From contig NC_087065.1 of assembly GCF_963678635.1 (NCBI RefSeq), positions 74,907,345 through 74,971,344 of the forward strand: a stretch of 64,000 bases of DNA, given 5' to 3'. A program made the position numbers and the translations under genes. The notes under the pieces are model-generated. The model was not told the origin of the DNA. It did not search any database and was given only the letters and a program-made list of their open reading frames with translations. Below are positions 41,503-52,544 of the stretch, one piece after another; position 1 is the stretch's first letter; each line of letters opens with the position of its first letter. The DNA is from Symsagittifera roscoffensis. Taxonomy: Eukaryota > Xenacoelomorpha > Acoela > Convolutidae.

Positions 41503-41913
41503 TGAGTTATAACCGAGGTGGTTAACTCATAGAGTAATTTCGGATAGGGTACACCGTCTGCTCGTCACGCTATCTTATTTTCGGCCGGATAGATTCGTGC
41601 AACTTCTTAGTCTAATACCGATCCTAATCTTACTCTTATACTTATCTAGTCTCAGGTTGTTTAACTAGTCTCTGCTAGGCTCAATAGATCTAGGGTATAC
41701 TGGTTTATTGCGGCTGCTGAAGTTCTCTTGGAGAGTCAACTAATTTCTAAGTTAAATTCAAATCTCTCTGGTGCTGAAATTACAAGTAATTTCAGCACTT
41801 ACAAATAAGTGGGTTGTTAGTTAGATGGATCATGATTGGTTAATATTAAATACTTTACAGTGGTAAAATATCTAATTTAGCCAATCATAAAATGTAGTTT
41901 AGATCAGGTTCCA
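41503..41913 (-). repeat. LTR of the 18-kb element (5' LTR in coding sense)
   Basis: This 411-bp repeat is identical to 23822-24232 except for two positions. It is followed by target duplication TAAC. It should carry promoter and transcription start on the - strand; I cannot place them with confidence. Confidence 0.95.
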
Positions 41914-41917
41914 TAAC

Positions 41918-43223
41918 ATCACTCTGTACTTATAGCTTGTGGCGTGGGGTGGTTTATGAAACTCTTTTTTTTTGAAATTTGACGATGAATGGCAGTCGGA
42001 AAATTCAGAACTACGAGCAGTACTTATTGATGGAGCTATTTGAACTACTTATTGATGGAGCTATTTGAAAGCGTGAGAAAAAATAACAGCCAAATGTCCA
42101 ATAGTTCAATAGTAACAACTCAATAGCGATAAAATATAAAGTTTAGGTTATAAGCAATTTCTTGACAACTGCAGCGCTAAACCCTTATCGCTCAGCATTT
42201 TGCCATTGGTTAACTTGCCAGTTTAGCTCAAATTACTGAAGCTGTCAACCTGAATTTTTTTAATACAAATAAAGCTGTCGAAACCAAACAATTTGAACAA
42301 TTAAAATGCTCGGTAGTTGTACCAGTTATGTTAAAAGTTTCAAAGTTTAGTGGTCTATTGTCATGACAAAAAGTCTGAATACGCAAAAATTTTAACGCCC
42401 CCATAAACTTTCATAATTGACAGATTTCTTTTGTTTATATTTTTCGAAATTTTATAAACTGATTTCTGATTGGCTGACTCAATTTCGGGCTTTCTGGGGT
42501 TTTCTTCAGCTGAGATAGCGCTGAGGCCAAAAATATCTACCGAGCATAATGTCTTGATTCAAATTGCGGCCAAGTTCCCTCATTTTAACCTGAATTTTAA
42601 CGCAAAATTATTAATTGTGTTTGAATAATTCACAGCTAAGTTAATGTTAGCGACAGACAAAAATGCTGTCACAAAATCAACATCAAGACAGACAGGTCGA
42701 GACAAGGTCATTTTTGTTTTGTTACAAGCATTCGCAACAGTGCAGAAATAATGCGTGTCTGACAAACAATTGAAACCCAAATCTATCTGGAAAACTTTTC
42801 CTAACATGACAATGTTGGGAAACACTCATTAGTTTGTTTAATATATTACCAAGTATGAAACGTCGCTATTGAAACTTTTATTACTCTGAACCGGCGATCA
42901 GTTATTGAACTCGTTGCTCTTGCGCAGGATAAATTTTTTTACAATACGAAGTTTTCTACAAAATCACACAATTTTTTGTCAATTTTTGGTTTGTTTTTAT
43001 TGTAATTGTCCGTTGAAATAAAAGCATAAGTTAATGATGTTCAACATGATGTATTTTATTGTTTTATTATGTTTATTGGCCTCAGTTTTTATTTTTGTTT
43101 CAACAGGTTTTTTGCTATTCAAAACTAGCCCGGCAGTCATGGATTTGTATGCATTTATCAGTCTCCTGCCAGTTGCACAGATTGCGCTCAGCGTATAAAG
43201 CATAGCTCAGCAAAAAAAAACTC
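41918..43223. other. Non-coding spacer between the two related elements
   Basis: There is no supportable gene. The 81- and 68-codon - strand frames (42825-42580, 43203-42997) have no recognisable features. Confidence 0.45.
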
Positions 43224-43227
43224 AAAC

Positions 43228-43609
43228 TGGAACCTGATCTAAACTACATTTTATGATTGGATAAATTAGATATTTTACCAATGTAAAGTATTTAATATTA
43301 ACCAATCATGATCCATCTAACTAACAATCCACTTATTTGTAAGTGCTGAAATTACTTGTAATTTCAGCACCAGAGAGATTTGAATTTAACTTAGAAATTA
43401 GTTGAACTCTCCCGAGTACTTCAGCAGCCGCAATAAACCAGTATACCCTAGATCTATTGAGCCTAGCAGAGACTAGTTAAACAACCTGAGACTAGATAGT
43501 ATAAGAGTAAGACTAGGATCGGTATTAGACTAAGAAGTTGCACGAATCTATCCGGCCGAAAATAAGATAGCGTGACGAGCAGACGGTGTACCCTATCCGA
43601 AATTACTCT
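43228..43609 (+). repeat. 5' LTR of the gutted copy, truncated
   Basis: It begins TGGAACCTGATC and breaks off after CCGAAATTACTCT, where the large element's LTR has about 28 more bases. Confidence 0.9.
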
Positions 43610-44976
43610 GAAATTTTTCCCCCACCAGCAGTAAATCTAATAATGATGAAAATTTGTAACTTAATTTCCCCCAACAACTAGCAGTAAAATTAAAATTCTA
43701 TGTAGTAAATTCATAAGAAGCAAAAGCAGTACTAACCTTTTGATATTTTCATTCACTCGCATAAGAATTCTATCCACACTCGCACAGCTCGCCCACGAAG
43801 AATTGTTTAAAATAATGAATTTCAGTTTCAAGCTTTCACACTCGATAACTCTAACACAAGATAACACGTTTCAAACTTTCCTTTAACCCGGTTGGAAAGG
43901 AATTATATACTAAACAAAACTAACCAATGCAGCTTACTAAACACCACAACACATAGCATAACAGCATGACTAAGAAAAGGAAACCAACGGTACCCAAACC
44001 GGATTAACCCAGTTTAAAACTGGATAATTTATTCTTTTGAAGACTATTATAAAGTCTAAGAAAGAAATAATAAAACACAAAAAAGTCGAAAGACAAACCC
44101 ATACCACAAACAATTTGATTTTTGAAAAAAGGACACAACCAACAAAACATAAGAAAAACCACAACAAACCCAACATAAAACGTTGTCACATAACAGGACC
44201 TCTCACAAAAACCGCATGCAATCATACTCCCACTCCTGGCCTAACCCACCAGGAAGGACGTCCTGAGCATGCTCTATAGCCGGCCTAACCCACCGTGCTA
44301 CATCCACGCTTTGTGACCACACTCCTATTTTTAATAAGAGCTACTCAAGGGTGAGTAACTCTTCAAAATAACTGAACTAAAACAAAAAGCTTTTGTGAAA
44401 ACAACTAACTAAAATCATAATTAAAAAATATTAAACTAATAAAAGTTTTATAAAATGTAAATTACATTATGCAATACATAGATCAGAATACAACACCAAG
44501 GACGAACATCCAAAGACAAAACGACCCTACTACACTCGAGAAAGAATGGCCAACTACAATCAATATGCCGCCCACAATCACAACTCAAAGGATTTAGAGT
44601 ACGACTTGACTTCGCAGAAAAGGACTTCATTGAACTAGACCAATGACCACCTCGATGTTCAAGTATACGTACAGATCCGAGTAACCAGGCATCCCCACCA
44701 CGCACAATCTCCACGCCATTCCCAGACAAGGTCAAACACAAAGAAGTTCTCACCAATGAAACAGAAAAACCTGACATAGCCAACCATTCTGAAATCAGAT
44801 TTGAGTTTGTTGCGAAAACCCAGTCGTTGTCTTGAGAAGACACAATGATTGAATCTGGGACTTCTCTAATAAGAAAACCCAGAAGAAATAAGATGTTCGC
44901 CAAATACCAACGTCCATCATCCATCTTTCGAATTGCAGAAAAACTATTCTAAAAAACTCTGTAAAACCCGGATGGG

Positions 44977-45386
44977 TGGAACCTGATCTAAACTACATTT
45001 TATGATTGGATAAATTAGATATTTTACCAATGTAAAGTATTTAATATTAACCAATCATGATCCATCTAACTAACAATCCACTTATTTGTAAGTGCTGAAA
45101 TTACTTGTAATTTCAGCACCAGAGAGATTTGAATTTAACTTAGAAATTAGTTGAACTCTCCCGAGTACTTCAGCAGCCGCAATAAACCAGTATACCCTAG
45201 ATCTATTGAGCCTAGCAGAGACTAGTTAAACAACCTGAGACTAGATAGTATAAGAGTAAGACTAGGATCGGTATTAGACTAAGAAGTTGCACGAATCTAT
45301 CCGGCCGAAAATAAGATAGCGTGACGAGCAGACGGTGTACCCTATCCGAAATTACTCTATGAGTTATACACTTCGGGCATAACTCA
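44977..45386 (+). repeat. 3' LTR of the gutted copy
   Basis: This 410-bp LTR runs from TGGAACC to AACTCA. It is preceded by AAACCCGGATGGG as in the large element. Its last 25 bases differ at several positions from the large element's LTR. Confidence 0.92.
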
Positions 45387-46167
45387 AAACAGACAGTCTG
45401 TACAATTTTGCTTTGTACAATTTTTTGATGAGAGTAAGCATCAACATAATATAAAACATACGCCAACCAAAAAGCCTTGTATCTTATAACCCGTTTCCCT
45501 AATTCCTTTTTTCGGCAGTCTTAAAACCAGAGTAATTTTCTTTGCATTTAAAATCAGACTCAGTTTTTTTCGAAAGATATGCAGACAAAGTTTAGAAAAA
45601 ACTAAAACTGCATTGCAAATCAGATCTCAAAATCTATTGATATGATATACGCAAATGATATTATACCACATTGAATTCTTCTATCAATCAACAAAAAACA
45701 TACTAATTAATAATTGTTGTCGGGATTACTTTTTTATTCAGACCACTTTTACAAAACTCTGGTCCCTCGGGGGATCGATCTCTTGATCTGAATGTAGCCA
45801 ATCGAGTGTGCACACAACTATATTAACCTATATTAAGAATATGTACGAAACTGTTTTTTTAATTATCCTGCGCAAAAAAATCGTCCCCAATTGAATTGAG
45901 GCAGCTAATTGGTATTATTAACTCCATACACGATTCAAATTGCAACACTTAAATAATGACATTACCAGCCTGAAGTTCATATTTTTGCCAGTATTTAATT
46001 TTCCAAAAATTACCTGAGACCAATTAAAGTAAAAACGGAACAGTCAAAGCTTTGTTTTGATACGAGCAGTCTTGTTTATACATGTTTGCATAAGGAACTC
46101 GCATTTCATATCTGCTGTTTAAGAAATTATAAACAGATAGTCATGCAGTCGCCACCGAAAATAATTT

Positions 46168-46645
46168 TAATTGTTCCGACTTTCGAGAAAAGTGACGGAT
46201 TGTTTGGGCTCGGGTAATTTTTTCTCCAGACCATTTTCGACTTTATAACAAGAAATTTATGACGGAGTTTTTTTTTATTGTTGTCCTGGGCTCAAACTTA
46301 AAAAGACATTTCACCCGTGATCATTTTCTGTTAAGTTATGGGGGTGTATAGCTTGCCATTGAGGAGTATTTAACTCGCGATATATTTCGTGCTATTAGCG
46401 CTTGAGCGCAGATATAATTGTTCCAATTATAATTCAGATATTTTTTGGTCTATTTGATACTTTGCTATATGCTAAATTATACTTAGCGTGTGGAAGCACG
46501 GTTTTAAACAAAAATCTCAAAAAGAATCTAATATATATTTTTTGAAATTCATCATTTTTTTTAAAAAAAACACTCCACAATAGAGCTTTAAAGGCAGTAG
46601 GAACTTTCAGGGCTTCGCCCTGATACGAGCAGTTTTGTTATTAAT
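46168..46645. repeat. Copy of the TTCCGACTTTCGA / CTTCGCCCTGAT repeat family
   Basis: It starts ATTGTTCCGACTTTCGAG, holds the core ACTCGCGATATATTTCGTGC and ends GGCTTCGCCCTGATACGAGC. It has the same order as the copy ending near 8045 and the shorter one at 50330-50672. Non-coding. Confidence 0.65.
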
Positions 46646-46797
46646 AAGTAACAGACATCTATTGATTTATTGGGGAATGGGAATTTCGTTTTTTCTTTAT
46701 TTATGTTTTGGTAGTGAACTTTCTATAACACACTTCTAATTTGAAAAACTAAACTCTTCAAAAAGCAATTGATTCGACTACATTTGTTCACATCGGA

Positions 46798-47032
46798 CAC
46801 ACATGCTAACAGACCGGCTAACTGACATTGGCTACATAGGCTAATTGACTCACATGCTAATAGACCGGCTATTTGACATTGGGTACAAAGGCTAGTTAAC
46901 ACACATGCCAATAGACCGGCTAACTGGCATTGGCTACACAAACTAATTGATACACATGCCAATAGACCGGCTAACTGGAATTGGCGACACAGGCTAATTG
47001 ACACACATGATGCTAATAAACCGGCACTTACA
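46798..47032. repeat. 51-bp minisatellite, about 4.5 units
   Basis: Units of 51 bp contain ACACATGCTAATAGACCGGC and a GGCTAATTGAC end. Because 51 is a multiple of three, the - strand shows a false protein repeat of 17 residues. Confidence 0.85.
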
Positions 47033-47294
47033 AATATTCTATGTTTATATATGTGTGTAATTATATATTGTGTTTTTCTTTTCAAATTTTGCGTTTTGTG
47101 AGTTGTGATTGACTGATGGGCAAATGAATAAAGTCGGTCATCAACTTTGTAAGTCTTTTGTGTGATTCGATTCATTCAGTCGTGAGTTAGTGATTGATTG
47201 ACTTCTTATTTGGTCGTAGTCAGGTTGCCATTAATTTGCTTTCAGAGACCAATCCGCGAATTCTGTCTAGGGAATCGGCGCTGATGTGTTTAGT

Positions 47295-47429
47295 TTAGTC
47301 TGCAGCCATGGTGAAGTCGGCGTCTGCCTCGGTGTCTCTGACCAGTTTCTGAACATGCGCGTACTCTCTCTTGCTCTTTTCGTCCAACATGAGCGGACGC
47401 TGCACGAAGTAAGTTGTCATCTCGCGTTC
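47295..47429 (-). CDS. Atypical soluble guanylate cyclase, last exon
   Basis: The acceptor CTTTTCAG precedes GAA in phase 0. The 44 codons plus stop TAA (47295-47297) begin EREMTTYFV, the end of the cyclase domain (TYFV/TYWL in the family). A hydrophilic tail ends MAAD. A Lys-Gly-Lys-Gly motif normally stands just before TYFV; it is not present here or at the end of the previous exon, so a microexon may be missing from my model. Confidence 0.8.
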   Translation of the reverse strand, partial: EREMTTYFVQRPLMLDEKSKREYAHVQKLVRDTEADADFTMAAD

Positions 47430-48204
47430 CTGAAAAGAATACGTTATAAAATTTAGAAAAAGTTTCAGGCATTACGAAGACACTGAGACAACTTATCAAC
47501 ATAAAAAAACTGAATTTTTTTAGCAATAATAAAATTTACGACGACTTACTTGCGGGGGAAAAATCAACATACGCGTTGTTTCCGAGAGCCGCTGTTGTGA
47601 CCATATGTAAGAACTACATGCTTTTTGTTATTAATTAATCTGGGCTTGCGTTATGTTGCATACTCAGACCATAGCGGGCATCGAAAGAAGGACCATTCGA
47701 TTGAGAGACAAAAATACGAGTGAGGTAAAAAGCAACATACGAAATGCTCGACTGTTGAGCTCTTTGCTATAAGAACTTAATGCTTCTTAATTATTTTTTT
47801 TCTGGAGCGAATAATGTTGCCTCACCCTCAAATATTATATACATGCACGGATCATGGAGCCTGCAACAACCGTTTTTTATAATTAGTTAAGCAAAATATA
47901 AAATAGTCGGCGAATCTGATTTTTAAGTTTCTGTTAAGTACGGGTTAACGCTCTGTCAGCAGTATTGTATACTCCCGTATAATAATCGGTCATTTTAAAT
48001 CAATTAGGAATGGAAAAGGGTTTGGACGATATGGTTTGTATCATGAATTATCATTTTATAGTGATATTGAGAGACTATTTTGAGAATAGTGGTGAATTTA
48101 AGTTAATTTTTCTTGAATAACAGTCAAGATTATCTTGGTTAAAAAATTGCAAAAAAAATTGAAAATGAGTTTAATATAAATATAATTGTATACGATTGTC
48201 TAAC

Positions 48205-48297
48205 GAGGAATTGGATTTTGTCCTGTCTCTTTTCAAATATGTAGGTCGTCTTGCTCAGCAATTTCTTCGTGTCTTCGGATACTTGCACCCTGTCTGG
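48205..48297 (-). CDS. Atypical soluble guanylate cyclase, exon
   Basis: The 93-nt phase-0 exon lies between TTTTTTTCAG and CTC|GTTAGA. It encodes PDRVQVSEDTKKLLSKTTYI, matching the 'vhvSe.Tk.lL' strand and helix of class III cyclases, and then a divergent IFEKRQDKIQFL. It joins in frame to the exon at 51204. Confidence 0.8.
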
Positions 48298-48355
48298 CTG
48301 AAAAAAAAATAAAATCACATCAATCAGAAGCGAGTCGTGAATCATTTTGAGAACA

Positions 48356-50095
48356 CAGTGCTGATTTAAATTATCTGGACAAAACGAACAAAACTTGGTG
48401 ATATATTACAATAGGTGGTAATTTCGAGTATAGTGCATATATTCAATTTGAGAACTCTAATGCATACCCGCAACGGAGTTCCATGGATAATAATCGATTT
48501 TAATGAAAAATTGTTGTCTAAAATGTGGTCATTATAATCCATTATTGTTGCAAATTTAGACCATGAAATCGATTATATTGTCAATATAATCGATTTTTTT
48601 TTCGTAAAATCACAATCCATCAAAATCCAATATGATGGATTATAATCCATTTAAAATCCATTATAATTGATTATAACGTGTTATAATCTTTACAATTTTT
48701 TGCAAAATCATACCCAAAACTTGCAACATTTCTGCGTTACTCACGGCCTACTCGCAATCTAAACATACTCAAATTAACCCCCCCTCACTTTGGCCTCCAT
48801 CCTCATTTGCCCCCCCCCCCCCCGCCTCACTACTTTTATCCCTTATAGAAAAAGTAGAGAAAACTTAAATAAATAAAATCTCATCAGAAATGTGAAAATT
48901 TCTGCAAAGTAATATGTAGCAACTGCACGAAACAGGGAAAAGAGATAACTTTGAAAAAAAAATTGCAAAATTCATAATTATTCTCGAAAAATACATTATA
49001 ATTGATTTTAATATTTTATAATGGATTATTTTGATTGAAAAAATTTCATGATTATAATCCATTTTTAATGGATTATATTGATTAAAATCGATTTAATGGA
49101 TTATATTGATATAAAAAATACTAGGATTAGAATTTTTTTAATGAATAATAATCGATTCTTTTTGGAATTTTATAGATACTGACAATAAAACGACAAAATA
49201 ATCGATTATTATCCATGGAACCCCAGGGCGGGTAAGATAGTCATTTTATTTTCAATCAACTGTACTACTACTAAGATACTTTTTGTAAATACATTACTCT
49301 GCCAGATGAAATGCTATTCAAAATCTTAAAATTTGCACTTCTGTTGCCAAAAAATTTGGCTTATAAAATAAATTTCAAATGATGTGCCACGTAAATCAGA
49401 AAGCGATCCAGCTATTCACATTGAACCTACCAGATATTGTGATATATCACACAAAGCTTGAATTTTCAAACGCATTTTCTCAATTTGGGTTAAGATAAGA
49501 CAAAAAGGGAAAAGAACAAAAGCTACTTAGAATTTCATCAGAATTAATATGGTGCAATTTTTTCTCCGGAGTTCTCCACAAAAATTTACCCAAAAATAGG
49601 TTTTTTGGTTTTTTTCATTTAATCAAAAATTACTCTGAAATTAATTCAATAATTGATAAGAAGTAAATATCACAAGAAGCCTCTTACACAGCCCAACAAA
49701 GTTCTAAAATATTTAAATCTCCAAAAACCTGTATAAGAGAAAATAGTTTTGCTTGATTTTCAAGAAACGTGATTTATATTTTACAAAACCCAAAATCTTT
49801 GCTTAAAAACAAATTTTAAACAGTTTACTCAAACTTTTGAAGATTCAACCTGTCTGGAACTTTGTTGGGTTGTGTAAAAAGCTTCTTAAGATAAATTTTT
49901 CCTAAAAATTAACAAAGTAGTAAGTGTAATTATTGATTTTTGAAAAAACCAAAATGACCCATTTGTGGGGTAAAATTTTGGTTGAGACTTTCGGAGAAAA
50001 AATTGCATTTTTGTCTAATTTTAACCCAAATTGAGAAAAGCGCGTTTAAAAATTCAAGTTTTTTAGTTTTGTTCGGATAATTTAAATCAGCACTG
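48356..50095. mobile_element. Second copy of the foldback MITE, with nested insertion
   Basis: It has the same CAGTGCTGATTTAAATTATC ends as 5595-6255. The left arm is interrupted at about 48398 by another TIR element and resumes at about 49451. Removing that insertion leaves about 690 bp, close to the 661 bp of the first copy. It lies in a guanylate cyclase intron. Confidence 0.78.
48398..49450. mobile_element. TIR element rich in ATAATCCATT palindromes, nested
   Basis: Ends GTGATATATTACAATA and TATTGTGATATATCAC are inverted copies (15 of 16). The flanks ACAAAACTTG and ACAAAGCTTG may be a target duplication of about 9-10 bp. The interior contains many inverted GATTATAATCCATT-type motifs and TTCCATGGATAATAATCG, and no transposase. 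Fragments of the same family lie at 325-480, 55570-55790 and 56960-57220. Confidence 0.65.
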
Positions 50096-50329
50096 TACAA
50101 ATACATCAAACAGTGAAAACTTTAAAATTATTTCCTGAAGCAAACTTTTGACAAGAAAAATTAGTTCTTCACTCAAAATAATGAAAGCAGATTAATTTTC
50201 AGAAGTAAGTGTCCAAATATAAAGCCACAGTGATAATACTTTCGTTTTTGGACAGATGTTTTTTAAACTTTTGTCTAGATCTGATACAATGATCTTATAA
50301 CAAAATGTCTTGCAGATATTCAACAGTAA

Positions 50330-50672
50330 TTTTTGTTCAGACTTTCGAAGAAAACGGTCGGTTTCTTCGAAAGCCTCAACAATGCTTGGTATGGGTTTTT
50401 TTCATTCAATTTTCGCCGATCGAAATAATAGTTTTCGACAAAAAAATTTTTATACTCCATTGGAGATATTGACTTCCTTCCAAATCGTTCCAAATTGAAT
50501 TGAGGCTAGCTAACTGGTCTTATTAATCTCGCACGACTCAAAATTTTACACTTTGATTTTGTCCAAAATTTACAGGTTTTCAATATTTCCTTTTCCCAAA
50601 AGCTATTCGAAATGGCTTAAGGGACAGTCGGAACACTCAGGGCTTTGCCCTGATATACGAGCAGTCTTGTAA
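50330..50672. repeat. Short copy of the CTTTCGA / CCCTGATATACGAGC family
   Basis: It begins TTGTTCAGACTTTCGAAG and ends GGGCTTTGCCCTGATATACG followed by AGCAGTCTTG. Its centre is deleted relative to 46168-46645. Confidence 0.55.
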
Positions 50673-51080
50673 GGTTTAAGATTAGGTTTACTTTTCTCCG
50701 GTTTTCAGATTGATTCGAACCAGATTTCGTTGATAATGGTATTTAACGCCCCCTCGCACTTTCCACTATTTTAAATTAGGCGTCAAAAATTGCCCTGCAT
50801 TTTCAACGGACATACAGTATATGAAATATTAGACGCAACATATGAGCAGGGCGAATTATGCCACTAAAGTAGAGAGGTTAGAAGACTCTTTTTCACTCCC
50901 CCAACATTTGAATTTCAGTTTTGGAAAACTATTTTTAAAGTTGTCAAAATGTAATTAAATTATGCAGGGTGAACAAACTAGCCATTGCAAACACATTTGT
51001 TCTTCATATATTACATCGTAACATCACGCATTCAGCCTTAATAAGACGTAAGACAACTGAGAAAATCAAAAATTTGAAAT

Positions 51081-51086
51081 GTGTGT

Positions 51087-51117
<31 letters not shown>

Positions 51118-51120
51118 GGG
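51081..51120. repeat. (TG)n followed by a G homopolymer
   Basis: About nine TG units and then about 20 G. It sits in the intron just 84 bp from an exon and is a likely site of sequencing or assembly error. Confidence 0.9.
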
Positions 51121-51203
51121 TTGGAAAAATGGCGGGTAGAAGTATGTGAAGACCGGTAAATTTGTGAACATGAGGAAAATATGAAGTGGGTCTTCTTTCT
51201 TAC

Positions 51204-51313
51204 CATTCCACTGCTCTCCATGAGGTTTGCAATCTGGACTGACTTGCCGAAGAGACAGTAGCGGGGCATCGTCATCCCCACTATGCCCGCAATTGCACTA
51301 CCGGAGTGCACAC
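51204..51313 (-). CDS. Atypical soluble guanylate cyclase, catalytic exon (MPRYCLFG)
   Basis: The 110-nt exon is entered with one base carried over and left in phase 0. It encodes [20 protein letters not shown] and then [19 protein letters not shown]...GIVG and MPRYCLFG are hallmarks of guanylate cyclase. The Cys of RYCLFG, a guanine contact, is kept. The following V-N-x-x-x-R signature is changed to V-Q-I-A-N-L, so both the catalytic Asn and Arg are lost. Splice sites (TTATTCAG and ATG|GTAAGA) are good. Confidence 0.9.
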
Positions 51314-51540
51314 CTGAATAAATTTAAAACCAAGTCAATCAAAGAGGGTTATATTTACCAACTTCAGCTGAAATAGTTGTACAACGTGAAAATTCGAGAC
51401 GTAAAAACGGCCTTGAGTCGCAAAAAAACAGCTTAGCTTAACAAATAACTCAGTCTGGAATTCGGGTAATTAATTCAAACCGATTATGGCTAGAAAAGCC
51501 TGGTAGTTTTTCATAGATCTTCTGCAAAATGCGGAAAATC

Positions 51541-51790
51541 AACAAGAATGGCCGATTACTGTGCAAGTAGCACAGAATGTTCCGACTAAAGTCGTAAAAA
51601 ATACTAGAAAAACATTGTCTGATTGTTTAAAAAAAAGGCAAGCGGAACGGGGGCGGATGTAGGTTTTTCTCGAGGGGAGGGGTTGAATTTAAAAAATTTT
51701 CAAAAAACTTAATTGACTTGAAATTCAATAAGCATGGCCGATTACTGTGCAAGTAGCACAGAATGATCCGACTAAAGTCTTAACAAATAA
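51541..51790. repeat. Direct duplication in intron
   Basis: The block ATGGCCGATTACTGTGCAAG followed by TAGCACAGAATG occurs at about 51548 and 51737, with a truncated hAT-like MITE end (GGGGGCGGATGTAGG at 51649) between the copies. Confidence 0.7.
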
Positions 51791-52544
51791 AACACAATTT
51801 TTATTTTTTCAAATTATTTTCGTTTTTTTTTTCGGCGTGGTGTGATCAAAGCAGCTGAACAAAAAACTGGAGATTAGTTATATTTGACAGCCATACTAAA
51901 ATAAGCAAATTGAAAACAATTTTTGTAGAAGTAACAGAAAAACGAAAAAAAACTATTTTCGAAATTTTTTTGCGGTTACTCGAATTTTTGATTCCAAAAA
52001 GGCGCTAAAATACTCAAAGTAAACTAACGTTACCAAAGTAAAACTAAGTTTTTACATATTAGTGTTACGTTTTTGCATCGCGTTTTAAAGAATCTTCCCA
52101 GAATATTGCTAAATCTTAAAGGATAACCCTCCTTGATCAACCAGGTAAGAATTGCAAAAAAATCGGACTGGAAGATTTAATTAAAAGAGTGAAAGACCTA
52201 TTTTAGAAACTTTTTGCATGCAAAACCTGCATGGACAAAATTCATGACAATAGATCACCTGAAAACTCAAACTTCCCTGCAAAATGTGCTCAGAATCTCA
52301 TTATTGCGTCTTAAGTTAGTTTTGTCTCGACAAACAAAACTTTGAATGCACGGTTATTATATCACAAAAATGAATAAAAGCAAAAACTTCTTAGTCAACA
52401 TCATATACGAATTGAAAAATTGATTAGTTTGGGCTGTATAAGGTTACTTTTATAAAATCACAAAAAAATCACAAATTGTTTTCCACTTTTGTTTCCATGA
52501 GAACAATTTATGTTCACACTGTCTGGTTGTTTAAAAAAAGGTAT

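Larger units (their letters stand above)
23822..41913 (-). mobile_element. 18.1-kb Ty3/gypsy retrovirus-like element
   Basis: Direct repeats of 411 bp (TG...CA) at both ends differ at only two positions. A 4-bp target duplication TAAC lies at 23818-23821 and 41914-41917. All element genes read on the - strand. The order is leader, two small ORFs, Gag, protease, RNase H, integrase, two hydrophobic ORFs, a Met-less ORF, an envelope-like region, an unknown 3' ORF and a 1.6-kb 3' non-coding stretch. The integrase has DD35E and a GPY module, which places it in Ty3/gypsy (Metaviridae). A 4-bp target duplication fits that group. The size is about double that of common gypsy elements. The RT domain is deleted and several frames are broken, so this copy is non-autonomous. 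Confidence 0.93.
43228..45386 (+). mobile_element. Gutted copy of the 18-kb family, opposite orientation
   Basis: LTRs at 43228-43609 (end missing) and 44977-45386 flank 1367 bp that match only the 3' non-coding region of the large element. A 4-bp target duplication AAAC (43224-43227 and 45387-45390) shows a genuine insertion. The first LTR lacks its last 28 or so bases, and there is no primer-binding site. The roughly 16 kb of genes must therefore have been lost after insertion. The two LTRs agree with each other over the shared 382 bp as far as I can read. Confidence 0.9.

Noticed and set aside
44037-44279. 80-codon Lys-rich frame shared by both related elements
   Set aside because: Open in both copies, but nearly all differences alter the residue, as expected for non-coding drift.
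46798-47032. Possible CRISPR array
   Set aside because: The repeats are contiguous without unique spacers and the genome is eukaryotic.
46723-47175. 150-codon Cys/Leu repeat protein on the - strand
   Set aside because: An artefact of the 51-bp minisatellite, whose unit length is a multiple of three.
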